Source of the DNA: CAZUGH01 sp964619785
Lineage (GTDB): Bacteria; Bacillota; Clostridia; Lachnospirales; Lachnospiraceae
Assembly (NCBI GenBank): GCA_964619785.1
Contig: CAZUGH010000011.1
Span: 1-40,398, forward strand
Direction of reading: 5' to 3'
DNA length: 40,398 nucleotides
Part shown: in pieces, positions 17,785 through 25,302 of the stretch
Layout: the number at the start of each line of letters is the position of its first letter
Position numbering within the stretch: position 1 is the first letter of the stretch
Notes under the pieces: generated by a model
What the model was told of the DNA's origin: nothing
Seen by the model: the letters and a program-made list of their open reading frames with translations, nothing else
Databases searched by the model: none
Position numbers and translations under genes: made by a program

Positions 17785-18966
17785 TTAATCCTTTAAAATC
17801 TCTGTAACACGTATACCGAAGCTTTCTTCAATTACAACAACTTCGCCCTTCGCAACAAACTTACCATTTACCAAAACATCAACTGGTTCACCTGCTAATT
17901 TATTAAGCTCTATAATCGTACCAGGTGCAAAATCCAAAATATCATGAATGGACTTATTAGTTCGTCCAAGTTCCACCGTAACTTCAAGCGGAACATCCAT
18001 AATCAAATCAATGTTCTCAGGTGCATTTGCACTAAGGCTAGCTTGTGAAAAACTTTGGAAGCTGGCTGGTTGTATATTTAAATCCTGTTGCGGCATTGCA
18101 TACATCGGCATGCCAGCGACAGGTTGTTGCTGCATATTGCCTCCCATCGGAATTCCCTCTTGGGTCATCTGTGTCGGGGTTTGTTGTACTACAGGGTCTG
18201 ATGGTGTCATATCCATCGTTGGTGCTTGAGCAGGTTCAGATGCTGCTACCGGCTCATCCTTTTCTTCAACCTCTTCTGATGTATCAGTAGAAAATTTGCC
18301 ATAAATCTCTTTGGCAAAATCTAACGGATACAGTTGTATAATCTCACTATCTACTAAATCGCCAATCTCCATCTTGAAAGATACTTCTACAAACGCTTCA
18401 CCTTTCAAATCTTCTAACTGTGATTCAAGTGAATCTGTAAAATCGACTAAGGATGATACAGGGGGACTAATATCGACCATCTCATCTAACATAGATGACA
18501 TTGACGTTGCGGCAGAACCCATCATCTGATTCATCGCTTCACTAATTGCACTTAAGTGTAAATCCGACAAGTCAGTCTCTGTATTCGTTCCGTCTCCACC
18601 CATCATCAAGTCTGTGATAACCTTAACATCCTTTTCCTTTAATATCAAGATGTTCTTACCTTGTAAACCAGATTGATATGAAATATGTATAAACACACAT
18701 GGTGCATCATACTGCCCAGCCAATTCATCCACAGTAACATATGAAATCTGAGGGGTAGTAATAACAACACGATTGTTTACTAAAATCGACAGCGTTGTCG
18801 CTGCAGTTCCCATGCTGATGTTGGAAATCTCTCCTAATGCATCGCATTCCTTGGGACTTAGTTTATCTGATTCAGTTGTGTTCTCAGGAGTTGATGAAAC
18901 ATCATTGCCAGCGTCCATACTACCTAGCAATGCATTGATTTCCTCTTGGGACAACATTCCATCCAT
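17785..18966 (-). CDS. fliY: Flagellar switch protein and CheY-P phosphatase FliY
   Basis: 393 residues in three parts. The N-terminal peptide MLSQEEINALLGS is the CheY-P docking motif also seen in FliM. The CheC-like phosphatase domain (about 35-230) has both active sites complete: DxxxExxN at 42-49 with Pro72, and SxxxExxN at 139-146 with Pro169. A Gln/Pro/Met-rich linker (about 240-300) leads to the C-terminal FliN domain (about 310-393) with LDFAPGTIIELNKLAGEPVD. The ATG at 18966 follows GAGGAG by 8 bases; the GTG at 18972 overlaps the fliM stop. Confidence 0.96.
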   Translation of the reverse strand: MDGMLSQEEINALLGSMDAGNDVSSTPENTTESDKLSPKECDALGEISNISMGTAATTLSILVNNRVVITTPQISYVTVDELAGQYDAPCVFIHISYQSGLQGKNILILKEKDVKVITDLMMGGDGTNTETDLSDLHLSAISEAMNQMMGSAATSMSSMLDEMVDISPPVSSLVDFTDSLESQLEDLKGEAFVEVSFKMEIGDLVDSEIIQLYPLDFAKEIYGKFSTDTSEEVEEKDEPVAASEPAQAPTMDMTPSDPVVQQTPTQMTQEGIPMGGNMQQQPVAGMPMYAMPQQDLNIQPASFQSFSQASLSANAPENIDLIMDVPLEVTVELGRTNKSIHDILDFAPGTIIELNKLAGEPVDVLVNGKFVAKGEVVVIEESFGIRVTEILKD

Positions 18967-18971
18967 ATCCA

Positions 18972-19949
18972 CTACTCCTCTCTAAAAACTTTTTTTATCT
19001 TAACTGCATAGGAATCACTAAAGGCTCCTGGCAGAGCAGAAAACTTTCTAATATTACCAACATATACATCCATCTCATCTTCAATACGTGCATTTAACTT
19101 AATTACATCGCCAACCTGAAGATGCATAAAATCATTAACCGATATCGCACTCTTGCCCATAACAGCTCGAATCGGTATCTTGGCTTTCGCTATCGAGCCT
19201 TCCATAATCTCACGATACATACTATCATCGTGAACTTGAATTGTCGAGTACCAATACTTGGTATTCAACTTATCTATCACCGGTTCTACAACCGCATATG
19301 GAATACATATATTCATCAGACCCTCTACGTCTCCAACACGTATACTCATTGTGACAATAGATGTCATCTCATTCGGAGATACAAACTGTGCAAATTGTGA
19401 ATTTGTTTCAATTCGCTCTAGCATTGGTTCAATTGCCTGAACACTTTGCCACGGTTCTACTAATAGGTTTGTACACACCATCATGATTCGTTCCAAAATT
19501 GATAATTCAATCTCTGTGAAATCACGTGATTTATCTAATGGTACGCCGCCTCCACCTAACATTCGGTCAACAATCGCATAACCCAATCCGCTTGACATCT
19601 CTAAAATAATATTGCCTTCTAATGGCTTGAAATTCACAACACCTAACAACACCGGATTCGATAAAGAATTTGAAAATTCCGAATAGGTAGCTGCTTCAGA
19701 ATGCATCACCTCTACTTGAACATTCTTACGTAAATAAACAGGAAAATGTGTAGATAACAATCTTGCATAATGTTCAAAAATAAAAACCAAAGTTCGTAAA
19801 TGCTCTTTTGAGAATTTAGATGGTCTTGCAAAATCATAATCCTTCACAGATTTCTCTTCTGCTTCATTACTCTCCAGTGGATCAAACTCACCACTGCTTA
19901 ACGCTGAAAGAAGATTATCTATCTCATTTTGCGATAAGACATCACCCAT
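18972..19949 (-). CDS. fliM: Flagellar motor switch protein FliM
   Basis: C-ring protein that binds CheY-P and sets rotation direction. 325 residues: the N-terminal CheY-docking peptide LSQNEIDNLLSAL, a CheC-like middle domain (about 45-225) with the segment PLEGNIILEMSSGLGYAIVD and GGGGV, and a C-terminal SpoA/FliN-like domain (about 245-320, MHLQVGDVIKLNARIEDEMD). AGGTGAGAATAC precedes the ATG. The stop overlaps the alternative GTG start of fliY. Confidence 0.97.
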   Translation of the reverse strand: MGDVLSQNEIDNLLSALSSGEFDPLESNEAEEKSVKDYDFARPSKFSKEHLRTLVFIFEHYARLLSTHFPVYLRKNVQVEVMHSEAATYSEFSNSLSNPVLLGVVNFKPLEGNIILEMSSGLGYAIVDRMLGGGGVPLDKSRDFTEIELSILERIMMVCTNLLVEPWQSVQAIEPMLERIETNSQFAQFVSPNEMTSIVTMSIRVGDVEGLMNICIPYAVVEPVIDKLNTKYWYSTIQVHDDSMYREIMEGSIAKAKIPIRAVMGKSAISVNDFMHLQVGDVIKLNARIEDEMDVYVGNIRKFSALPGAFSDSYAVKIKKVFREE

Positions 19950-19998
19950 GTATTCTCACCTCACATCAACAGCATTCTTGTAGTAGGATATACCACAT

Positions 19999-20026
19999 GT
20001 ATTATCATAACACATTTACTTTACAA
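19999..20026 (-). promoter_or_regulatory. Possible internal promoter before fliM
   Basis: The fliL-fliM gap of 101 bases is unusually long for this operon. On the minus strand TTGTAA (20021-20026) is followed after 16 bases by TAATAC (19999-20004), with a TGA just before it that could act as an extended -10. The match is mediocre. The -35 box lies in a small hairpin (ACTTTA with TAAAGT, about 20021-20037). Confidence 0.3.
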
Positions 20027-20050
20027 GATAAAGTGTTTTTTTGCTATTCT

Positions 20051-20566
20051 TTAACTGAACAAAAAGCCTCCAAATGATACTCTGACGATTGCTTTTGTCT
20101 TATATGCTTGTTGAATTCTCTTCAACGTTTCGTCACTTGCATTCTTCTCATTCAATGTGGTAAATGTGGACTCACCAATCACCTCTTTTGCCAAGTCCTG
20201 AATATATACACTACTCTTTTCAACTGAAGCCTTAATATCGGAATAATCTTCTGCTTCTGGGTTAAAGTATACAATCACAGACTCTAAGATTGCATAATGA
20301 CTCTTATCCTCGTTCGCATCTGGCTTTAAATTGATTGTCTGTTTGCTTTTATAAGCACACGTATAAGTCTCTAAATCACTGACCGAATACTCTTCCTCAT
20401 CTTTACTCTGTGAGTCAATCTCAAGATCAATAATCGATGCAACCTTGGTAACTAATGTATTGGTCTTGCTCATTGCTGGAACTACTGCAAAAACAACTAC
20501 AATCGTGAGGATTAGGTTAATGCATGTGCATGCCATAATAATTACAGTTAATATATTTTTCTTCAT
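20051..20566 (-). CDS. fliL: Flagellar basal body-associated protein FliL
   Basis: Single-pass membrane protein that associates with and supports the stator. 171 residues: a short cytosolic start, a membrane segment (about 5-29), a polar spacer, and the extracytoplasmic FliL domain with FNPEAEDYSDIKASVEKSSV and a hydrophobic C-terminal end (VRVSFGGFLFS). The only good Shine-Dalgarno (GGAGG at 20596-20600) is 29 bases from the ATG, with a hairpin between them. The family and position after motB make the call firm; sequence identity in FliL is generally low. Confidence 0.88.
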   Translation of the reverse strand: MKKNILTVIIMACTCINLILTIVVVFAVVPAMSKTNTLVTKVASIIDLEIDSQSKDEEEYSVSDLETYTCAYKSKQTINLKPDANEDKSHYAILESVIVYFNPEAEDYSDIKASVEKSSVYIQDLAKEVIGESTFTTLNEKNASDETLKRIQQAYKTKAIVRVSFGGFLFS

Positions 20567-20574
20567 ACATAATG

Positions 20575-20590
20575 CTCGCTCTCTAGCGAG
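20575..20590 (-). promoter_or_regulatory. Hairpin between Shine-Dalgarno and start codon of fliL
   Basis: A perfect 6-bp stem (CTCGCT with AGCGAG, loop AGAG) lies between GGAGG and the fliL ATG. Folding it out shortens the effective spacing from 29 to about 13 bases. No other in-frame ATG, GTG or TTG is available closer to the GGAGG. A role in setting fliL translation is inference. Confidence 0.5.
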
Positions 20591-20601
20591 ACTTTCCTCC
20601 T

Positions 20602-21444
20602 TTATTCTTCCGTTGTGTAAATCTTAATCTCTATTCTTCGGTTCTGCGCTCTGCCTTTCGACGTCCGATTCGAACTCGCTGGAATATATTCTCCTCTTCC
20701 CGATGATTCAATCTTCTTAGGACTGAGACCTTTATTATTTACCAAATATACAAATACACTTGTTGCTCTCGCCGTGGATAGTTCCATATTGTTTCGATAC
20801 CTTGCACTTGAGATTGGTACATTATCAGTATGTCCTTCAATCTTAATCAAATGCTTGCTATATAACTTAAGTATATCCCCAATCTTATTCAGAATTGGTC
20901 GTGCATTTTGCTTAATCTCAGCCTGTCCCGAGTCAAACAAGACAGCTCCCTTTAGGGAAATCTGTACATATTGATATTGGGCATCCATATTGACATTAAC
21001 CACTTCTGCAATATTCTTATCTGTTGCCTTGTCAACAACATTTTCATACATTTCTTCTGCTTGGTTCTTCTTCTGTTCAGCCTGCTTTGCTTCTAACTCA
21101 TCCATAATCTTCTGCTCTTCGGATTTCTCTTGTGAGTTAGCATCTTTACTAGCATTATCATCCTCACCAGTCTTCTCAAATTCATTAAAATACTGCGATA
21201 TCGATACTAACTGATCTGTACCACTTGAAACAAACGCGCCTTCACCAACCGAAGGACTTCCTCCATCAAATATATTAATACTTTCTGATAATGATGTAAC
21301 GATTGCTTCGTACTTATCTGCATCTACAGTAGACATCGAGAACAACAATACGAAGAAGCAAAGAAGCAGGTTCATCAAATCGGCGAATGTGGATATCCAT
21401 CCTCCACCACCGCCAGATGGCTCTTCTACTTTTCTACGGGCCAT
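20602..21444 (-). CDS. motB: Flagellar motor stator protein MotB
   Basis: Anchors the stator to peptidoglycan and carries the ion-binding Asp. 280 residues: an N-terminal cytosolic tail, one membrane segment (about 17-38) with the essential Asp22 (TFADLMNLLLCFFVLLFSMS), a long charged spacer (about 85-130, coiled-coil-like) and a C-terminal OmpA-type peptidoglycan-binding domain (KIEGHTDNVPISSARYRNN, LSTARA, GRGEYIPASSNRT). The ATG overlaps the motA stop by one base (TAATG). Whether it conducts H+ or Na+ cannot be decided here. Confidence 0.96.
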   Translation of the reverse strand: MARRKVEEPSGGGGGWISTFADLMNLLLCFFVLLFSMSTVDADKYEAIVTSLSESINIFDGGSPSVGEGAFVSSGTDQLVSISQYFNEFEKTGEDDNASKDANSQEKSEEQKIMDELEAKQAEQKKNQAEEMYENVVDKATDKNIAEVVNVNMDAQYQYVQISLKGAVLFDSGQAEIKQNARPILNKIGDILKLYSKHLIKIEGHTDNVPISSARYRNNMELSTARATSVFVYLVNNKGLSPKKIESSGRGEYIPASSNRTSKGRAQNRRIEIKIYTTEE

Positions 21445-22250
21445 TAAACCTCACCGCCTTGTTCCTTGTCTCCACCAAGAATTGCTTCTCTGGATTCAGG
21501 AGCTAAGAATGATTTTAACTTCTCTTCAATAACTCGAGGATTCTCTCCTGCTTGAATAGAAAGAATGCCTTCGATGATAACTTCCTTCAAAATAACTTCT
21601 TTTGCATTAATCGCACGTAACTTTGTAGCAGTAGGTGTAGCTAACCAGTTTGCTAACAAAGAACCATACATTGTTGTGATTAAGGCAACCGCCATAGATG
21701 GTCCAATCGAACTAGGATCATCTAATTTCTTTAACATGTTAATCAAACCAATCAGGGTACCAATCATACCCCAAGCAGGACCCATGGCAGCCATGCCATC
21801 CCAGAATCCAATCACTTTATTATGTCGTCTCTCAATACAACTTAAATCAGTCTCCATAATACTGGAGACTAATTCCTGATCGGTACCATCTACGATCAAC
21901 ATAATTCCTTTTTTCAAAAATTCATCTTCAATGTTGCCCGCTGCTTCTTCAAGCTGAAGAAGTCCTTCCTTACGAGCTACATTTGCTAAATCAATAATGG
22001 TATGTATAATCTCGTATTCATTACTTTTCGGTACTTTTGTAATTAATAAAAATGACTTCAAGTTCTTAACAAAGTCCGGAATACTAGCTGACGTAGTCAT
22101 CATACACATAAATGTTCCACCTAATGTAATCAAAAAGGATGGAAGATCCCAGAAGTTGCTAAGCGCTGCTGCTCCCTGATCACCTGAACTGATACCATAT
22201 ATAATAAATCCTACACAACCTACCAAACCAACGATAGATGCTAAATCCAA
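21444..22250 (-). CDS. motA: Flagellar motor stator protein MotA
   Basis: Ion-channel stator subunit that pushes on FliG. 268 residues with four membrane segments (about 2-20, 33-55, 150-172, 180-200); the conserved third/fourth segments read GPAWGMIGTLIGLINML and PSMAVALITTMYGSLLANW. The cytosolic loop with charged residues lies between. The start codon is TTG at 22250, supported by GGTGGTGA six bases upstream; no ATG fits. Stator genes inside the fla operon differ from Bacillus, where motAB stands apart. Confidence 0.95.
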   Translation of the reverse strand: MDLASIVGLVGCVGFIIYGISSGDQGAAALSNFWDLPSFLITLGGTFMCMMTTSASIPDFVKNLKSFLLITKVPKSNEYEIIHTIIDLANVARKEGLLQLEEAAGNIEDEFLKKGIMLIVDGTDQELVSSIMETDLSCIERRHNKVIGFWDGMAAMGPAWGMIGTLIGLINMLKKLDDPSSIGPSMAVALITTMYGSLLANWLATPTATKLRAINAKEVILKEVIIEGILSIQAGENPRVIEEKLKSFLAPESREAILGGDKEQGGEV

Positions 22251-22264
22251 TTGTGGTCACCACC

Positions 22265-22453
22265 TTAGTCTCTTGTATATATATCTTTCTTAAACAATTT
22301 TACTAGATTTTTGATATCTTGTCTACTTTCTTTTGCAATTATTTTTTTACCATTTGTCAAAGTAATCACTGTATCGGGAGTTTCTTCCACAGTTTCAATT
22401 AAATCCGAATTAATTGTGATGGTTGAACCATTCATTCTTGTAATATCAATCAT
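22265..22453 (-). CDS. flbD: FlbD/SwrD family small flagellar protein
   Basis: 62 residues, one small domain of the FlbD type: MIDITRMNGSTITINSDLIE, then ETPDTVITLTNGKKI. In Bacillus the homologue SwrD raises motor power and lies between flgE and fliL, as here. GAGGAGG lies 10 bases before the ATG. It is separated from flgE by about 140 bases holding two hairpins, and it lies 14 bases before motA, fitting a link to stator function. Confidence 0.93.
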   Translation of the reverse strand: MIDITRMNGSTITINSDLIETVEETPDTVITLTNGKKIIAKESRQDIKNLVKLFKKDIYTRD

Positions 22454-22480
22454 CTTTCTTATTCCTCCTCATTGTGGAGC

Positions 22481-22541
22481 GTGTAATAAGTTCTATACGC
22501 ACTTTCCTACAAGTAGGAAGTGCGTATAGAACTTATTACAC
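22481..22541 (-). repeat. 29-bp near-perfect inverted repeat between flgE and flbD
   Basis: The left arm is 22481-22510 and the right arm 22513-22541, with only two bases between. The arms are complementary over 29 bases with a single extra base in the left arm. Each arm starts or ends with GTGTAATAAG. As RNA it would form a very stable hairpin. It ends about 40 bases before the flbD start. It may be an RNA-processing or attenuation element, or the remains of a small palindromic mobile element; I saw no second copy in the window. Confidence 0.85.
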
Positions 22542-22549
22542 TGTTATTC

Positions 22550-22577
22550 AAAAAATGTGTGACACGAGTCATGTCAC
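22550..22577 (-). terminator. Weak intrinsic terminator or attenuator after flgE
   Basis: About 17 bases after the flgE stop the minus strand has GTGACA, a 7-base loop, TGTCAC, then ACA and six T. The stem has only 6 bp, so termination is likely partial at best, which would fit lower expression of the genes behind the abundant hook protein. Confidence 0.5.
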
Positions 22578-22593
22578 CCAACTTTTCATTCAT

Positions 22594-24042
22594 TTATCGT
22601 TTTAGATTAATCAATTCTTCTAGCATTGTATCTGAGGTTGTAATAATTCTTGAATTTGCCTGGAAACCACGCTGTGTTGTGATCATATTAGTAAACTCCG
22701 TTGATAAATCAACATTAGACATTTCCAATGCGCCTACGGCAAAACTTCCTACCTGGCTAATATCGATTCCAACGCCATCGAAATCACCAGAGTTCAAGGT
22801 TGCAGCAAACATGCTGTTACCAACAGCCTCAAGTCCAGATGGGTTTGCAAAGGATGCTACTGCAATCTGTCCAAACAGTTTCTTGTCTCCATTGTTATAG
22901 ACACCATAAATCTTACCATCCGATGAAATGCTAATTCCATCTAATTCACCAGGTGCATTACCAGCTCCCAATCCCGCTGTATCTCCTCTGACTGGTTTGA
23001 TACTAGTAGATCCACTAGAAGCATACATCGTCAGTCCTGAGAAATCAACATTTACTCCAGTCATTGGGAATGCATTATTCGCTGTAGCACCATCATTTAG
23101 TGCTAGATTCAAATTCTTACCATCTTCTCCACTAACACTAACAAATGCACCAGTGGAACCATTAAATGCTAACGTTGAAGCAGTACCAGTTACAGTAATC
23201 TCACCCGTGTTAGCATCGACAGTATAATCTAAATCCTCACCACCAAATGAGATATACTGATCTGTAGATTCATAGGTTGTATTGCCATTCTCATCTGGTA
23301 CTTCTCTCTTTAAAATTGATTTACTATTTGCATCCATGATATCCGTAACTCTTACTGTATAGTTGTTTGGATCCGTTTCTGATGCTTGCATTACAGAAAG
23401 TTTTGCCGTGAACAAACTACCTGTATTATCATAAAAGCTTACCGAAATTGGATAGCCTGATCCATCTGTGCTATATGCCACATTCGTATCTTTCTTATCC
23501 ACATTACCTGACAATGTTACTGCTGTTGTTGCTGTTGGAGTTGAAAATGTGTTCTCAGGTGTCATCAGTTTTAATTCCTGAACCGAATCTTTCTTGATAT
23601 TACCATTCTCATCTACACCCCAGCCCATTACATTGGCACCATTCGTGGTACAATATAAGGTTCCTGCTGCATCAATATCAAATGCTCCTGACTTCGTGAA
23701 ATAATTCACACCGCCACTATTTACAACAAAGAATGCATCTCCATTTATCATAACATCCATATTTCGATCGGTACGCTGTGTTGCACCTGTACCAGAAAGA
23801 TTTACTGCGATTGATGCCACATCGGATCCTAGACCAATCTGCATTGCATTGGTACCAGCTGTATTGGTTTCACCATTTGGACCAGATGCACTTTGTGTTG
23901 TCTGATAAAATACGTCAGAGAAATTAACAGAACTTGAACGAAATCCAACCGTATTTACGTTGGCTATATTGTTACCGATTACATCCATTTTAGTTTGATG
24001 TATTTTCAATCCGGATACTCCGGAAAATAATGATCTCATCAT
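22594..24042 (-). CDS. flgE: Flagellar hook protein FlgE
   Basis: Polymerises to form the hook. 482 residues. The N-terminal rod-type domain reads MMRSLFSGVSGLKIHQTKMD followed by VIGNNIANVNTVGF; the variable middle (about 90-390) is rich in Thr, Gly and Asn; the C-terminal domain holds VDLSTEFTNMITTQRGFQAN and ISTSD-like IITTSDTMLEEL. GGAGG lies 10 bases before the first of two tandem ATGs. It follows the TIGR02530 gene after 78 bases with two hairpins and is followed by a weak terminator-like hairpin. Confidence 0.96.
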   Translation of the reverse strand: MMRSLFSGVSGLKIHQTKMDVIGNNIANVNTVGFRSSSVNFSDVFYQTTQSASGPNGETNTAGTNAMQIGLGSDVASIAVNLSGTGATQRTDRNMDVMINGDAFFVVNSGGVNYFTKSGAFDIDAAGTLYCTTNGANVMGWGVDENGNIKKDSVQELKLMTPENTFSTPTATTAVTLSGNVDKKDTNVAYSTDGSGYPISVSFYDNTGSLFTAKLSVMQASETDPNNYTVRVTDIMDANSKSILKREVPDENGNTTYESTDQYISFGGEDLDYTVDANTGEITVTGTASTLAFNGSTGAFVSVSGEDGKNLNLALNDGATANNAFPMTGVNVDFSGLTMYASSGSTSIKPVRGDTAGLGAGNAPGELDGISISSDGKIYGVYNNGDKKLFGQIAVASFANPSGLEAVGNSMFAATLNSGDFDGVGIDISQVGSFAVGALEMSNVDLSTEFTNMITTQRGFQANSRIITTSDTMLEELINLKR

Positions 24043-24070
24043 AATTGATCACCCTCCATATTTTTTATGT

Positions 24071-24117
24071 GTATCTCGTCTGGCATTCAGAGATACTATG
24101 CTTCCCGAAGGGCCAGC
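24071..24117 (-). promoter_or_regulatory. Two hairpins in the leader before flgE
   Basis: Between the TIGR02530 gene and flgE two stems can form. One is at 24100-24117 (GCT..CCC with GGG..AGC, loop TTC). The other is at 24071-24096 (GTATCTC with GAGATAC, 7 bp, 12-base loop). No T-run follows, so they do not look like terminators. Stabilising the 5' end of a processed flgE message is a plausible role. Confidence 0.5.
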
Positions 24118-24120
24118 ATA

Positions 24121-24510
24121 TTAATTAATAATTGCTCCGTCAATGTTAGTAAATACTCCTTGTTTTAAATCATTGACAGCTGTAACGACGGTACGATTCT
24201 TTACATTTACGATAAATGCTAAGTTATCGACCATGACCAAAGACTCTTTCATGCCCTTTTCATTGGCTTGCTGCGTAGCATCCTCTAATCTAGCTTTCTG
24301 TGAATCTGACATAGAAATATTTCTTGTTTGCAAACGTTCACTTGCATGTTTACTAAAGGTAATTGTACTACTCGCAGTTTTTTCTAAAATCTCTCCAAAA
24401 GTCTGGTCATCTGTTGTTTTCACTCCACTTCGCTTGGTCTGCTGTGATGGATTACTTAGATTACCTCGAACCTGCTCAATGGATGAAAAGCCTTGGCTTC
24501 TTATATCCAT
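24121..24510 (-). CDS. TIGR02530 family flagellar operon protein
   Basis: 129 residues of a small family found between flgD and flgE in Firmicutes. The conserved core is at about 50-125: ITFSKHASERLQTRNISMSD, then KARLEDATQQANEKGMKESL and FIVNVKNRTVVTAV. The ATG at 24510 is taken because AAGGTGA lies 9 bases upstream and it follows the flgD stop by one base; the open frame extends 12 codons further into flgD. The function is not established; its place suggests hook assembly or its control. Confidence 0.88.
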   Translation of the reverse strand: MDIRSQGFSSIEQVRGNLSNPSQQTKRSGVKTTDDQTFGEILEKTASSTITFSKHASERLQTRNISMSDSQKARLEDATQQANEKGMKESLVMVDNLAFIVNVKNRTVVTAVNDLKQGVFTNIDGAIIN

Positions 24511-24511
24511 A

Positions 24512-25288
24512 TTACGATTCACCTTCACTTTCAGGGTTTTCGGCATCTGCTTTACTTTCTTCGCTACCGTCTACCACTTTTACAACTACTTTGTCTGCAA
24601 CCTGTGTTGATAAGACATCGTCAAATGCAAATACAAGATTGTAGCTTCCGACATCAAGCCCGGCAAATACTTCTCGATCAATCGTTAATACCCCATCATC
24701 AAATGACATCTTGTCTGCTGGAACTGTTGTTCCATTAATACCAACGGCAACGGATGAAGCTTCATAACCCTTCTCTCCCAAATCAATCTTGAATTTCAAG
24801 TCAGCTGGTTTCTTCTTGTCAAACTCTTGTGTGCCTGCCTCTACCGTAGGTAGGTAATCCTGAATGGCATAATAACTATCCATGACTGTTACCAAATTAT
24901 CAATTGAATATAATTCGTCATCGATTGATAGATAAGCTGTTCCGTTTTTAACAGTAACATAATCCACTGTACCACGAACCTGTGTTGTCTCACCTTTTGA
25001 ATTTGTATTCTCAATGAGAACTTCCTTGCCAACCAAATTAAATGCTTGTGAATTCGTATTGGTCTGATTTAGATTCTGCATCTGTTCAAGTGACGAGAAT
25101 TGCGCTAATTGTGCAATGAAATCCGTATCAGCTTGTGGATTCAATGGATCCTGGTATTGCATTTGTGTTACTAGTAACTTCAAAAAATCATCTTTTCCTA
25201 AATCATTAGATGCTTTAGCAGCCTTTGCTGTAGCAGTTGTCTTATCTGCCATACTCAAATCACTAACGGCTGTATAATCACTACTCAT
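24512..25288 (-). CDS. flgD: Flagellar hook capping protein FlgD
   Basis: Scaffold at the tip of the growing hook. 258 residues. The conserved N-terminal capping region is at about 30-80 (LGKDDFLKLLVTQMQYQDPL, NPQADTDFIAQLAQFSSLEQ), followed by a beta-rich domain typical of FlgD (about 90-150) and an Ig-like C-terminal part (about 155-245) ending in a Ser/Glu-rich tail. GGAGGAGAAG precedes the ATG. It lies 14 bases after fliK. Confidence 0.95.
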   Translation of the reverse strand: MSSDYTAVSDLSMADKTTATAKAAKASNDLGKDDFLKLLVTQMQYQDPLNPQADTDFIAQLAQFSSLEQMQNLNQTNTNSQAFNLVGKEVLIENTNSKGETTQVRGTVDYVTVKNGTAYLSIDDELYSIDNLVTVMDSYYAIQDYLPTVEAGTQEFDKKKPADLKFKIDLGEKGYEASSVAVGINGTTVPADKMSFDDGVLTIDREVFAGLDVGSYNLVFAFDDVLSTQVADKVVVKVVDGSEESKADAENPESEGES

Positions 25289-25302
25289 TCTTCTCCTCCT
25301 TT

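Noticed and set aside
24143..24610. 155-residue plus-strand frame opposite the TIGR02530 gene and flgD
   Set aside because: Shadow of two well-supported minus-strand genes; hydrophobic composition arises from the reverse complement of charged codons.
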